Below the pieces are notes generated by a model. It was not told where the DNA came from, did no database searches, and saw only the letters and a program-made list of their open reading frames with translations. The position numbers and the translations under genes were made by a program. A stretch of 64,000 bases of DNA from Labilibacter marinus (GTDB taxonomy: Bacteria; Bacteroidota; Bacteroidia; Bacteroidales; Marinilabiliaceae), in contig NZ_LXYE02000055.1 of NCBI RefSeq assembly GCF_001659685.2, forward strand, positions 1 through 64,000. Direction: 5' to 3'. Position 1 is the first letter of the stretch. Each line of letters opens with the position of its first letter. This document shows positions 55,221 through 64,000 of this stretch, piece by piece.

Positions 55221-55242
55221 CAAAGTTTTTATTTAAGGTGAG

Positions 55243-55782
55243 ATGGATAAGCTAAGAGATTACAGCATAGCCTTCAAGGGTTTAAAAGATGGCAAACACC
55301 AATTTCACTATACAATTGGTCAAGCATTTTTTGAGGCAATTGAAGAGTCTACCATTAAAAATGGAGATTTTGAAGTAGATGTGTTGATGAATAAAAAAAC
55401 ACAAATGCTTCAGTTAGATTTTAACATTGCTGGAAACGTTCAGACAATGTGTGACAACTGCTTGGGTGAATTAAGCATTCCCGTTGAATATACAGGAACA
55501 ATGTATATTAAGTTTGGAATTATGTATGATGAGCCAAGTGAAGAAATTATTGTTCTTCCGCATGAAGAAGGAGAATATAATGTTGCACAATTAATATATG
55601 AATTTATTGTGGTAAGCATGCCATTGCGATCTGTCCATGAAGATTACGAGAGCTGCGATCCTGAAATGACTTCTAAATTAGAAGAGTTTTCAGCCGAATA
55701 TCACGAAGAAGACGATAATACAGACGAAGCAATAGACCCAAGGTGGGCAGCTTTAAAAAAATTAAAAGATAATAATAATTAG
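55243..55782 (+). CDS. DUF177 (YceD-family) protein
   Basis: A 179-residue protein of the DUF177/YceD family, which is found next to rpmF in most bacteria and is implicated in 23S rRNA metabolism or ribosome assembly (established for plant and E. coli members). The family core is visible as GNVQTMCDNCLGELSIPVEY, with a CxxC pair, and DEPSEEIIVLPHEEGEYNVA. The C-terminal end IDPRWAALKKLKDN is the usual signature ending. It is 15 bp upstream of rpmF. Confidence 0.92.
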   Translation: MDKLRDYSIAFKGLKDGKHQFHYTIGQAFFEAIEESTIKNGDFEVDVLMNKKTQMLQLDFNIAGNVQTMCDNCLGELSIPVEYTGTMYIKFGIMYDEPSEEIIVLPHEEGEYNVAQLIYEFIVVSMPLRSVHEDYESCDPEMTSKLEEFSAEYHEEDDNTDEAIDPRWAALKKLKDNNN

Positions 55783-55797
55783 TAAAGAGGTTATAAA

Positions 55798-55983
55798 ATG
55801 GCACATCCTAAAAGAAAGATTTCGAAAACGAGAAGAGACAAGAGAAGGACGCATTATAAAGCTGTAGCTCCTACATTGGGAGTATGCTCAAACTGTGGTT
55901 CTACTGTAAAACTACACACGGTATGTGGAGATTGTGGTTTCTACAGAGGAAAACTAGCTGTTGAGAAAGAAATTACAGCATAA
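55798..55983 (+). CDS. rpmF: 50S ribosomal protein L32
   Basis: A 61-residue ribosomal protein. The basic opening MAHPKRKISKTRRDKRRTHY and a zinc ribbon with Cys30, Cys33, Cys43 and Cys46 (CSNCG and CGDCG) identify it. All four cysteines are kept, so this is the zinc-binding form of L32. It is co-transcribed with DUF177, and a hairpin follows before fabH. Confidence 0.97.
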   Translation: MAHPKRKISKTRRDKRRTHYKAVAPTLGVCSNCGSTVKLHTVCGDCGFYRGKLAVEKEITA

Positions 55984-56008
55984 CTTTTTATTTTTAAAAG
56001 TACTTTTT

Positions 56009-56039
56009 AAATTTGCTTCGCTTTGCGAGGCAAATTTTG
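56009..56039 (+). terminator. Hairpin after rpmF
   Basis: A 12-bp stem with one wobble (AAATTTGCTTCG at 56009-56020 with 56026-56037) and a 5-nt loop. The T run after it is weak, so it may only partly stop transcription into fabH. Confidence 0.5.
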
Positions 56040-56211
56040 CTTTAGGGCACTTTATCTTCGAAAAGGGTAAAGTCTGACACTTCAGATATATAGTAGTTTA
56101 GCTTCTTCATAAGCACGAGAAATAAAAAGATGCATAAGTTTTTAACTTAGGCTAATTTCTAACTTTTGCCGGTGGTTCGTTTTGCACTACCGACAAGAAC
56201 AAAAAAATTAC

Positions 56212-57210
56212 ATGAAAAAGATCAATGCAGTAATCACCGGTATCGGTGCACACTTACCTGACTATGTCCTTACTAATGAAGAACTATCTACTATGGTAGA
56301 CACTTCTGACGAATGGATAATGACTCGCGTTGGTATTAAAGAAAGACGCATTTTAAAGGGTGAAGGGAAAGGTGCTTCCGAAATGGGTGCCGAAGCTGTT
56401 AAACAACTATTAGAAAAAACAGGTACAAAGCCCGAAGAAATTGACTTGGTAATTTGTACTACAGTAACACCAGACCACGTATTCCCTGGTACATCTGCAA
56501 TTATTTGTGATAAAGTTGGAATTAGAAATATTCAAAGTTTCGACTTAAATGCGGCATGTTCAGGCTTTCTTTATGGATTAGATACTGCAGTAAAATATGT
56601 AGAATCAGGAAGCCATAAAAAAGTAATTTTAGTGAGTGCAGAAAAAATGTCTTCAATTACGGATTACACAGATAGAACTACTTGTGTACTTTTTGGAGAT
56701 GCAGCTACTGCAGTATTACTTGAACCTACTGAAGAAGAAGTAGGAATACAAGATACTATTTTAAGAAGCAACGGTATTGGCAGAAACCACTTATTGATGA
56801 AAGCAGGAGGATCTGTATATCCACCATCTCACGAAACTGTTGACAACAACGAACACACCGTATATCAAGAAGGTCAAGCCGTATTTAAGCATGCCGTTTC
56901 TAACATGGCCGATGTCTCCGTTGAAATCATGGAGAAAAACAACCTATCATCGGAAGATGTAGCTTGGTTAGTTCCTCATCAGGCAAACTTAAGAATTATT
57001 GATGCTACCGCACGCAGAATGGGCGTTTCTAAGGATCAGGTAATGATTAATATTGAAAAATACGGTAACACCACTTCCGCTACAATTCCTTTATGTTTAT
57101 GGGAATGGGAAAAGCAACTTAAGAAAGGCGACAACATTGTACTTGCAGCATTTGGTGCTGGATTTACTTGGGGTTCTATCTATCTTAAGTGGGGTTATGA
57201 CACGAAATAA
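56212..57210 (+). CDS. fabH: 3-oxoacyl-ACP synthase III
   Basis: Starts fatty acid synthesis by condensing acetyl-CoA or a branched acyl-CoA with malonyl-ACP. I chose the ATG at 56212 (332 residues) over a TTG at 56182, since [20 protein letters not shown] is the usual opening. The catalytic triad is Cys116 ([11 protein letters not shown]), His256 (VPHQANLRI) and Asn286 ([11 protein letters not shown]). The gene follows DUF177-rpmF in an arrangement common in bacteria, but plsX, often found between rpmF and fabH, is absent here. Confidence 0.95.
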   Translation: MKKINAVITGIGAHLPDYVLTNEELSTMVDTSDEWIMTRVGIKERRILKGEGKGASEMGAEAVKQLLEKTGTKPEEIDLVICTTVTPDHVFPGTSAIICDKVGIRNIQSFDLNAACSGFLYGLDTAVKYVESGSHKKVILVSAEKMSSITDYTDRTTCVLFGDAATAVLLEPTEEEVGIQDTILRSNGIGRNHLLMKAGGSVYPPSHETVDNNEHTVYQEGQAVFKHAVSNMADVSVEIMEKNNLSSEDVAWLVPHQANLRIIDATARRMGVSKDQVMINIEKYGNTTSATIPLCLWEWEKQLKKGDNIVLAAFGAGFTWGSIYLKWGYDTK

Positions 57211-57247
57211 AAACAATCAGTTGAGTTAACTCAACTAGCGTTTACAA

Positions 57248-57289
57248 AATAACAAAGGGTGATTTCTTTCGAAATCACCCTTTGTTATT
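57248..57289. terminator. Bidirectional terminator fabH / gltX
   Basis: A 19-bp perfect stem (57248-57266 with 57271-57289; core CAAAGGGTGATTTC) and a 4-nt loop, followed by a T-rich stretch on the plus side. It sits between convergent genes. Confidence 0.9.
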
Positions 57290-57309
57290 TTTAGTATTTT
57301 AATATCAAA

Positions 57310-58833
57310 CTATGCCAAAGCCTCAACAGCAGCTTTTATTCGGGCAATCGTTTCTTCTTTACCAATTAACTCCGCAATAGTCATTAAGTCTGGCCCAAAA
57401 CCACCACCAACTAAAGCCAATCTAAAGGCATTCATTACCAATCCAAAACCCAAACCTTTCGCCTCAATCTTGGCCGCAATAGCCTCTTTTATATCACCTG
57501 ATTTCCAATCCGACACATCTCCTAGCTCAATAGCTAATTCAGCCATAAAAGCTGGCACATCACCTTTCCAGCGTTTTTTAACCACCTTAGGGTCATATTC
57601 TGTAGGGGCTACAAAAAAGAAAGAAACCTGCTCCCATAAATCAGAAATGAAATTAATACGCTCCTTCACTAAGGAAACAACCTGAGTTACCAATGCAGAA
57701 TCAGCGTCTATTCCCTTTTCTTTTAACTCAGGCATAAATCTCTTCGCCAAATCTTCATCAGTCATATTAATTAAGTACTGATGATTAAACCACTTTGCTT
57801 TTTCTGGATCAAAACGAGCTCCCGACTTATTCACTCTTTCAATGGAGAAGGTCTCAATTAACTGCTCCATACTAAACATCTCCTGCTCTGTCCCTGGATT
57901 CCAGCCCAATAAAGCCAACAAATTAACCACAGCTTCAGGCAAATAACCTGACTCTTTATAACCCGAAGCTACTTCACCATCAGGAGATGTATATTCTAAT
58001 GGAAACACAGGAAATCCTGCTTTATCACCATCTCGCTTACTTAGCTTACCTTTACCTGTTGGTTTTAAAATTAATGGTAAATGAGCAAATTCAGGTCTAT
58101 CTTTTTCCCAACCTAAAGCTTTATATAGCATCACATGTAATGGCATAGATGGCAACCACTCCTCGCCTCTAATAACATGCGATATTTTCATTAAATAATC
58201 ATCCACTACGTTAGCCAAATGATAAGTAGGTAATCCATCCGATTTAAAAATCACTTTATCATCCAGAATAGCGGTATTAAACTTCACCTCACCACGTATC
58301 ATATCAACAGCAGACACTTCCTCGTTCTCTGGCATCTTAAAACGCACTACATAAGGTACCCCTTCGGATTTACGCTTCTCAACTTCTTCTTCAGATAAAG
58401 ACAACGAATTATTTAAGTCCTTACGTGTATTCATATCGTAGGAAAACTTTGTCTTCTCAGCCTCTGCAGCCTCTCGCTTTGCCTCCAACTCCTCTGGTGT
58501 ATCAAAAGCATAATATGCCCAACCATCACTAATTAACTGATCGGCATATTGTACATAAACCTCTTTTCGCTCCGATTGCTTGTAAGGCCCAAATTCGCCA
58601 CCCTGCTTTACACCTTCATCAATATTCATCCCTAACCAAGTTAGCGATTCATTGATATAATCCTCAGCTCCTTCTACAAATCGAGTTTGATCAGTATCTT
58701 CTATTCTTAAGATAAAATCGCCACCATGCTTTTTAGCAAATAAATAATTAAAAAGAGCAGTTCTAACACCACCAATATGTAATGGTCCCGTAGGACTTGG
58801 GGCAAATCTTACCCTTACTTTTTTATCTGACAT
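57310..58833 (-). CDS. gltX: Glutamyl-tRNA synthetase
   Basis: Charges tRNA-Glu with glutamate. The 507-residue class I enzyme has [20 protein letters not shown] (HIGH motif), [14 protein letters not shown] and the KMSKS variant KLSKRDG. The C-terminal third is the helical anticodon-binding domain. Because glnS is also present in this window, it is expected to avoid tRNA-Gln (inference). TATCTTTG read on the minus strand at 58848-58855 is a full -7 match 14 bp before the start. Confidence 0.96.
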   Translation of the reverse strand: MSDKKVRVRFAPSPTGPLHIGGVRTALFNYLFAKKHGGDFILRIEDTDQTRFVEGAEDYINESLTWLGMNIDEGVKQGGEFGPYKQSERKEVYVQYADQLISDGWAYYAFDTPEELEAKREAAEAEKTKFSYDMNTRKDLNNSLSLSEEEVEKRKSEGVPYVVRFKMPENEEVSAVDMIRGEVKFNTAILDDKVIFKSDGLPTYHLANVVDDYLMKISHVIRGEEWLPSMPLHVMLYKALGWEKDRPEFAHLPLILKPTGKGKLSKRDGDKAGFPVFPLEYTSPDGEVASGYKESGYLPEAVVNLLALLGWNPGTEQEMFSMEQLIETFSIERVNKSGARFDPEKAKWFNHQYLINMTDEDLAKRFMPELKEKGIDADSALVTQVVSLVKERINFISDLWEQVSFFFVAPTEYDPKVVKKRWKGDVPAFMAELAIELGDVSDWKSGDIKEAIAAKIEAKGLGFGLVMNAFRLALVGGGFGPDLMTIAELIGKEETIARIKAAVEALA

Positions 58834-58847
58834 GTTTATTTTTTTTG

Positions 58848-58855
58848 CAAAGATA
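58848..58855 (-). promoter_or_regulatory. -7 element of gltX
   Basis: Reads TATCTTTG on the minus strand, 14 bp before the start codon. No -33 element was found at normal spacing. Confidence 0.5.
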
Positions 58856-58930
58856 GGTAATAAGTTAAAAGTTAAAAGAGGAAAGCCGAAAGTTGAAAGG
58901 CTAAATCAACGGAACGTATACTTTCTGACA

Positions 58931-58965
58931 AAAAAAAGCGAGATGATCAATGACCATCTCGCTTT
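58931..58965 (-). terminator. Terminator of nrdJ
   Basis: An 11-bp perfect stem (AAAGCGAGATG at 58935-58945 with 58955-58965), a 9-nt loop, and a run of seven Ts on the minus strand (58931-58937). Confidence 0.88.
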
Positions 58966-58995
58966 CGAATTAAAAAAGTTATATAGGCAAAACTT

Positions 58996-61554
58996 TTATC
59001 CGCATTTTGAAGTACCACAATCAGGACAAATCAAACATCCCTCTTGGTAAGTCAAGTTTTCTGATCCACATGACTCACATGATCCTTTTTTCGCTATTGT
59101 TCCGTTTGGAATATATTTCTTCAATGCTCTTTCAACACCATTCTTCCAAGTGTTGATAGATTCATTATCCAACTGTAAACCAGACACTAAATCAATTGCA
59201 TCAGCAATATCCATTCCATGGCGCAATACACCCGAAATTAACTTCGCGTAATTCCAGTATTCTTTATCAAACTTATGACTTAAGCCTTCAATGGTTGTTT
59301 TATAACCACGCTTGTTCTCAAACTGGAAATCATAACGAGATGTCCCATCCTTTTCACGACTCTTGATGATTAAACCTTTACTTACCGATTTTGGTAATAA
59401 AATACCATCCTCATCATCAGCTAAACCTGTAAAGATTTCGTATGGACGATCCTCCATTAAACCCACAAAGGCAATCCATTTTTCTTTGTTATTTTGAAAA
59501 CGAACCACATCACCCTCTAAAACATCAGGACGTTTTTTAGAAAAATGCGCTTTCTCTTCCTCTTCTTCTTTTTTAGTATCTGCAATAAGTACACCTGCAC
59601 GTGATCCATCACGATAAACAGTCACACCTTTACATCCACTTTTCCAAGCTTCAATATACAATTCACCTACTAGCTCTTCAGAAACATCGGCTGGTAAGTT
59701 AATAGTTACACTAATTGAGTGATCCACCCACTTTTGAACACCACCTTGCATACGTACTTTATTCAACCAATCTACATCATTAGAAGTAGCTTTATAATAA
59801 GGCGAAGTCTCAATTAATTTATCTAACTCCTCTTGCTCATAGCGCTTTGTGGTAGAATGGCCATTCGCCTCCATCCAAGTCACAAACTTATGATGAAATA
59901 CTGTATACTCTTCCCAGCTATCACCTACTTCATCCACAAAATCAACTCTAATTTCAGGATCATTAGGATTCACTTTTCTTCTTCTTCGATAAACAGGCAT
60001 AAATACCGGCTCAATACCTGAAGAAGTTTGCGTCATTAAACTAGTCGTTCCTGTTGGAGCAATAGTTAATAGTGCAATATTTCTTCTACCATGCTTCTTC
60101 ATGTCTTCCGCTAATTTTGGATCAGCTTTAAACAATCTTTGAATGAATGGATTTCTTTCTTCTTTTTTAAAGTCATAAATTGGGAAAGCTCCTCTATCCA
60201 TAGCCATATCAACTGACGAACGATAAGCTGCTAATGCTAACGACTTATGAACCTCAATAGAAAAATCGGTTGCATTCGCAGTACCGTAACGGATATTCAG
60301 AGCAGCTAACATATCACCTTCTGCGGTAATACCAACTCCCGTTCTACGTCCTTCTTCAGCTTTATCTCTAATGTTTTGCCAAAGATTTCTCTCTACTAAC
60401 TTAACCTCTGCACCTTCAGGATCTTGATCAATCTTTTCTATAATACCATCAATCTTTTCTAATTCAAGATCGATAATATCATCCATAATACGCTGCGCAT
60501 ATCCCGCATGCTTTTTAAATAAATCGAAATTAAATTTAGCTTGAGGCGTAAATGGGTTCTCTACATAAGAATATAAGTTTACCGCAATTAATCGACAGCT
60601 ATCATACGGACACAATGGAATCTCTCCACATGGATTTGTAGATACTGTTTTATAACCTTGGTCAGCATATGAATCTGGTACTGACTCACGAATAATCGTA
60701 TCCCAAAATAAAATACCTGGCTCAGCAGATTTCCATGCGTTATGAACTACTTTTTTCCATAAACCTGAAGCATCAATTTCATTGCTATGAGATGGCGTTT
60801 TTGATTCGATAGGATACTGCTGACGATAAGGCTTACCATCAACTACTGATCGCATAAAATCATCATCAATTTTTACAGAAACATTAGCGCCTGTAATTTT
60901 CCCTTGCTCTAATTTAGCATCAATAAATGACTCTGAATCTGGATGCTTTACCGAAACACTAAGCATCAATGCTCCTCTACGACCATCCTGAGCAACCTCT
61001 CTAGTAGAGTTTGAGTAACGCTCCATAAAAGGTACAATACCCGTAGAAGTAAGTGCTGAATTCTTCACAGGAGATCCTTTAGGGCGGATATGAGATAAAT
61101 CGTGACCAACACCACCTCTTCTTTTCATCAACTGAACCTGCTCCTGGTCAATCTTCATGATACCTCCATAAGAGTCAGAATTTCCATCATTTCCAATTAC
61201 AAAGCAATTAGATAAAGATGCAATCTGAAATCTATTACCAATACCTGCCATTGGCCCTCCTTGAGGTACTATGTATTTGAAATCTTTAAACAGATCATAT
61301 AATTCTTCCTCACTTAGTGGATTCGGATATTTTTTCTCAATCCTTGCCACTTCTTTCGCTAAACGACGATGCATCTGATTAGGATTCTCTTCATAAATTA
61401 CCCCATCTGAATCCTTAAGCGCATATTTGTTTACCCAAACACGTGCCGCTAATTCATCACCATTAAAATATTTTAATGCTGACTCAAAAGCCTCATCATT
61501 TGTATACGTTTTTACCACTTTCTCCGTTTTTTGGTCGATTTCTGTTACTGCCAT
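58996..61554 (-). CDS. nrdJ: Adenosylcobalamin-dependent ribonucleotide reductase (class II)
   Basis: Makes deoxyribonucleotides with a thiyl radical generated from coenzyme B12, with or without oxygen. The 852-residue protein has Cys117 (LSNCFVIG), the active-site loop NPCGEIPL with Cys309 and Glu311, and the second radical-barrel motif APTGTTSLMTQTSSGIEP. A C-terminal region of about 150 residues ends in a four-cysteine zinc-finger-like tail (CESCGSEN, CLICPDCG) followed by a last Cys, as in NrdJ proteins of this class. It is transcribed alone. No class I partner (nrdB-like) gene is in the window. Confidence 0.95.
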   Translation of the reverse strand: MAVTEIDQKTEKVVKTYTNDEAFESALKYFNGDELAARVWVNKYALKDSDGVIYEENPNQMHRRLAKEVARIEKKYPNPLSEEELYDLFKDFKYIVPQGGPMAGIGNRFQIASLSNCFVIGNDGNSDSYGGIMKIDQEQVQLMKRRGGVGHDLSHIRPKGSPVKNSALTSTGIVPFMERYSNSTREVAQDGRRGALMLSVSVKHPDSESFIDAKLEQGKITGANVSVKIDDDFMRSVVDGKPYRQQYPIESKTPSHSNEIDASGLWKKVVHNAWKSAEPGILFWDTIIRESVPDSYADQGYKTVSTNPCGEIPLCPYDSCRLIAVNLYSYVENPFTPQAKFNFDLFKKHAGYAQRIMDDIIDLELEKIDGIIEKIDQDPEGAEVKLVERNLWQNIRDKAEEGRRTGVGITAEGDMLAALNIRYGTANATDFSIEVHKSLALAAYRSSVDMAMDRGAFPIYDFKKEERNPFIQRLFKADPKLAEDMKKHGRRNIALLTIAPTGTTSLMTQTSSGIEPVFMPVYRRRRKVNPNDPEIRVDFVDEVGDSWEEYTVFHHKFVTWMEANGHSTTKRYEQEELDKLIETSPYYKATSNDVDWLNKVRMQGGVQKWVDHSISVTINLPADVSEELVGELYIEAWKSGCKGVTVYRDGSRAGVLIADTKKEEEEEKAHFSKKRPDVLEGDVVRFQNNKEKWIAFVGLMEDRPYEIFTGLADDEDGILLPKSVSKGLIIKSREKDGTSRYDFQFENKRGYKTTIEGLSHKFDKEYWNYAKLISGVLRHGMDIADAIDLVSGLQLDNESINTWKNGVERALKKYIPNGTIAKKGSCESCGSENLTYQEGCLICPDCGTSKCG

Positions 61555-62021
61555 GATTCCCTCAGAATTTTAAATGCCTTTATATGTTTCAGTTATAGTT
61601 TTGTTGCTTTGTTTATTTGCTGAAGGTAAAATTAGGAAAGAGAAACTTTTAAGACAAGGAATACTTTTGAACAATGCAGAAAGTTGTCCAAAACAAAACC
61701 ATTATTAACTAGCATTCAGCTTTTTATAATTTTCAAAAAAGTGAAAAGTTGTCCAAAAAGATTTTTTTATTAACAATTTGATGAAAAACTAGTCCATTGA
61801 TTGGAAAGCTCAAAACGAAGATGTATAGTGCAAATTTACAAAATCAGAAAACAATTATTGGATAAATTCCACATAAAAGAAATCTTTATCCAATATTAGG
61901 AAGAGATGCGTCTCTAATTCAAACAATTATCATTAAAAAGTATACAGAATTACTCAAACACCAATAAACACGGTGCACACCAATCATTACCAAAGAATAC
62001 TCATCTTTAAAGCTAACACTA
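61555..62021 (-). promoter_or_regulatory. nrdJ upstream region with paired direct repeats
   Basis: A 467-bp gap between waaA and nrdJ (both minus). It contains two exact 14-bp copies of AAAGTTGTCCAAAA (61680-61693 and 61745-61758), 65 bp apart start to start. CAAATTTA at 61831-61838 reads TAAATTTG, a -7 match, on the minus strand. With this promoter the repeats would lie in a leader of about 270 nt. No cobalamin riboswitch box was found. Confidence 0.5.
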
Positions 62022-63245
62022 CTAAAAGAGTTCTTTTACGATAATTTCCGTTGCTCCACGCATTTTATTCACATAATTAACAGAAGCTTTAGAGGCATTT
62101 GATAACTTTTCTCCATCATTAAGTAACCCATCCATAACAGATTTGAATTCTGCATCATTATTCACGCTATACCCAGCTCCTATTAATATCAAATCGCAAG
62201 CCTCTTGGTATTTTTTATAATTAGGGCCAATAACGACAGGCAAACCAAAAGTGGATGCTTCAATCGTATTATGAATTCCACTTCCAAATCCACCTCCTAT
62301 ATAGGCTATATCTCCGTAACGATACATGGACGAAAGCATTCCCATCGTATCTACAATTAAAACCTGAATATCGTTAAAGTGAGCCTTATCTAGTTGAGTA
62401 TACCGAGCGCACGTAAACTCCGAAAATAATTCCTCAATTTGAGCAATATGTTCTTCATGTATTTCGTGAGGTGCTAGTAGCAACTTAAAATCTGAGTTAA
62501 TTTTAAAATAATTAGCTATTAATTTTTCGCCAGCAGGCCATGTACTGCCACCAACCAACACTTTGCATCCTTGACAGAATTCAGCAAGTTCTGGATATTT
62601 TTTCGAATTTTGAGAAATTTCATAAACTCGGTCAAAACGAGTATCACCAGCAACCTGAAAGTTTTTTACACCTATACTCTGTAACAAGTCACCTGACTCT
62701 TCATCTTGCACATACAATTGTGTAAAGAACCCCAACATCTTTTTATACCATCCTCCGTACCATTTAAAAAATGCATGTTGCGGTCGGAATATAGCAGAAA
62801 CGATATAAGTATTAATCCCTAATTTATTCAACTGTTTTAGGAAGTGATACCAGAATTCGTATTTGACAAAGATGACCTCCTTAGGATTGATTGCTTTGAT
62901 AAACTTTTTTACATTACCAGGTCTATCAGAAGGCAAATACAACACTTCATCAGCCAATTCATAATCATGTTGTACTTCATAACCCGAAGGTGAGAAGAAA
63001 GTTAACACTACTGGTTGTTTTGGATTCTTCTTTTTGATCGCTTCAATAACTGGCCTCCCCTGCTCAAATTCACCTAACGAAGCACAATGAACCCAAATTG
63101 GTCTCCCTTTAAAACTTAGTGACTTTAACCTAGTCATAGTTTTCTTCCTACCTTCAACCAGCTTTTTTACTTTATCATTAAACAAGGCTACGATACGAAT
63201 TAGTGCACTAAAAAGTAGCATCCCAATAGAATATAAAATAGTCAT
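62022..63245 (-). CDS. waaA: 3-deoxy-D-manno-octulosonic acid transferase
   Basis: Adds Kdo from CMP-Kdo to lipid A precursors at the cytoplasmic face of the inner membrane. The 407-residue GT30-type protein has an N-terminal membrane anchor (about 1-22). WVHCASLGEFEQGRPVIEAI carries Glu59, the expected catalytic base. It also shows TFFSPSGYE, VKYEFWYHFL, VGGSTWPAGE, and the C-terminal donor-binding GGGFGSGIHNTIEASTFG. TATCTTTG read on the minus strand at 63269-63276 is a -7 element 23 bp before the start. Confidence 0.94.
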   Translation of the reverse strand: MTILYSIGMLLFSALIRIVALFNDKVKKLVEGRKKTMTRLKSLSFKGRPIWVHCASLGEFEQGRPVIEAIKKKNPKQPVVLTFFSPSGYEVQHDYELADEVLYLPSDRPGNVKKFIKAINPKEVIFVKYEFWYHFLKQLNKLGINTYIVSAIFRPQHAFFKWYGGWYKKMLGFFTQLYVQDEESGDLLQSIGVKNFQVAGDTRFDRVYEISQNSKKYPELAEFCQGCKVLVGGSTWPAGEKLIANYFKINSDFKLLLAPHEIHEEHIAQIEELFSEFTCARYTQLDKAHFNDIQVLIVDTMGMLSSMYRYGDIAYIGGGFGSGIHNTIEASTFGLPVVIGPNYKKYQEACDLILIGAGYSVNNDAEFKSVMDGLLNDGEKLSNASKASVNYVNKMRGATEIIVKELF

Positions 63246-63268
63246 CTTATTCTTCCTTTATTTTTTTG

Positions 63269-63276
63269 CAAAGATA
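63269..63276 (-). promoter_or_regulatory. -7 element of waaA
   Basis: Reads TATCTTTG on the minus strand. The -33 element is not clear. Confidence 0.45.
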
Positions 63277-63330
63277 TATTATAGCGCTTATCTCTTCGAC
63301 GATCGTCTTAATTTATTTTTATCTGAGCAT

Positions 63331-63362
63331 AAAAAAGCCCGTAAGATAAAATCTTACGGGCT
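63331..63362 (-). terminator. Terminator of pgk
   Basis: A 12-bp perfect stem (AGCCCGTAAGAT at 63336-63347 with 63351-63362) and a 3-nt loop. Ts follow on the minus strand (63331-63336). Confidence 0.88.
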
Positions 63363-63383
63363 AAATATATTAGTTTAAACTAA

Positions 63384-64000
63384 TTACTCAGTTACAGCTT
63401 GTACTCCAGGTAATACTTTACCTTCTAAGTACTCTAAAGAAGCACCACCTCCAGTTGAGATGTGGCTCATTTTATCAGCTAATCCACTTTTGTTAACCGC
63501 AGAAACTGAATCTCCTCCTCCAATAATAGAGATAGAGTCAGAAGCAGCTACCGCTTCACAAACACCAAATGTTCCTTTTGAGAAGTTAGGCATTTCGAAA
63601 CATCCCATTGGTCCGTTCCAAACGATAGTTTTAGCACTGGCAATTTCAGCAGAATATGCCTTCACTGTGTCAGGACCTACATCAAGTGCCATTCTTCCTT
63701 CTGGAATTTCAACTCCTACAACTTGAATATCTGCATCATCAGCAAATTTGTCAGCTGCTAAGTTATCTGTTGGCAACATGAATTTAACTCCTTTAGCTTC
63801 AGCTTGAACTAAAATTTCTTTTGCAGTATCAATTAAATCATCCTCTACTAAAGAACCACCAATTCCGTGACCTTGAGCCTTAAGGAAAGTATAAGCCATA
63901 CCACCACCAATAAGGATAGTATCTACTTTTTCGATTAACGATTTAAGCACCTCTAATTTACCAGAAACTTTTGCACCACCAACAATAGCTACAAATGGTC
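63384..64000 (-). CDS. pgk: Phosphoglycerate kinase, C-terminal part (runs off the window)
   Basis: Glycolytic/gluconeogenic enzyme that transfers phosphate between 1,3-bisphosphoglycerate and ADP. About 205 C-terminal residues are present, and the frame stays open to the window edge, reading [20 protein letters not shown] there. [28 protein letters not shown] and the nucleotide-binding [11 protein letters not shown] followed by [14 protein letters not shown] are standard for the family. The N-terminal half lies beyond base 64000. Confidence 0.96.
   Translation of the reverse strand, partial: PFVAIVGGAKVSGKLEVLKSLIEKVDTILIGGGMAYTFLKAQGHGIGGSLVEDDLIDTAKEILVQAEAKGVKFMLPTDNLAADKFADDADIQVVGVEIPEGRMALDVGPDTVKAYSAEIASAKTIVWNGPMGCFEMPNFSKGTFGVCEAVAASDSISIIGGGDSVSAVNKSGLADKMSHISTGGGASLEYLEGKVLPGVQAVTE

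Noticed and set aside
56182-56211. 10-residue extension of FabH
   Set aside because: It starts at TTG, and the family opening begins at the ATG at 56212.
58861-58910. AGTTAAAAG tandem-like words before gltX
   Set aside because: Short imperfect A-rich repeats of low complexity; not enough to call an element.
61555-62021. Cobalamin riboswitch ahead of B12-dependent nrdJ
   Set aside because: I looked for a B12-box-like GCCACTG/CAGTGGC core on both strands of the gap and saw none; the region is too AT-rich for the usual fold.

Overview
The window is chromosomal DNA from a low-GC member of the Bacteroidota, most likely a marine Marinilabiliales-type bacterium (inference). Several things point that way. 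Secreted proteins end in type IX secretion (T9SS) sorting tails. Many genes are preceded by the Bacteroidota -7 element TAnnTTTG rather than by Shine-Dalgarno or sigma70-type signals. Complex II has the three-gene form with a single cytochrome b subunit. Hybrid histidine kinases are numerous. A GH16 enzyme of beta-agarase type with a CBM6 domain fits a life on algal polysaccharide.

Layout. 1-3.7 kb: complex II operon sdhC-sdhA-sdhB (minus), with a good promoter and terminator. 4-9 kb: frr (plus), facing a hybrid kinase and an overlapping OmpA-lipoprotein/radical-SAM pair (minus). 9-19 kb: dxs coupled to a TonB-dependent receptor, a small exported protein, a T9SS-tailed beta-helix protein, an XRE regulator, a repeat-rich spacer and a secreted protein with a duplicated beta fold. 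19-28 kb: a large PAS hybrid kinase, the fused cytochrome c maturation protein CcsBA, a porin, and a small membrane protein overlapping a DUF4268 gene. 28-34 kb: ppc, glnS, folB, tRNA-Cys and ywbE. 34-40 kb: the agarase-like enzyme, an ArsC/NifO-like protein, an HTH regulator, an SDR and a START-domain protein. 40-50 kb: a MacAB/TolC-type exporter with two permeases and two adaptors, preceded by a small membrane protein and an 11-bp phased operator array, then an outer-membrane barrel protein. 50-55 kb: rsgA and two histidine kinases. 55-64 kb: DUF177-rpmF-fabH, gltX, B12-dependent nrdJ, waaA and the 3' part of pgk.

Most of the window is housekeeping: respiration, cytochrome c assembly, isoprenoid, fatty acid, LPS and folate synthesis, anaplerosis, tRNA charging and ribosome assembly. 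The accessory interest lies in the exporter locus at 40.8-48.7 kb, whose putative control region carries six GTGAC(A/C) half-sites spaced 11 bp (one gap of 21 bp), like a PhoB/OmpR-family operator. Other points are dispersed palindromic repeats, a 54-bp perfect palindrome serving as terminator, and a pair of direct repeats upstream of nrdJ. No phage, insertion sequence, CRISPR array or rRNA operon was seen. Domain calls rest on reading motifs in the translated sequence; no database search was run.
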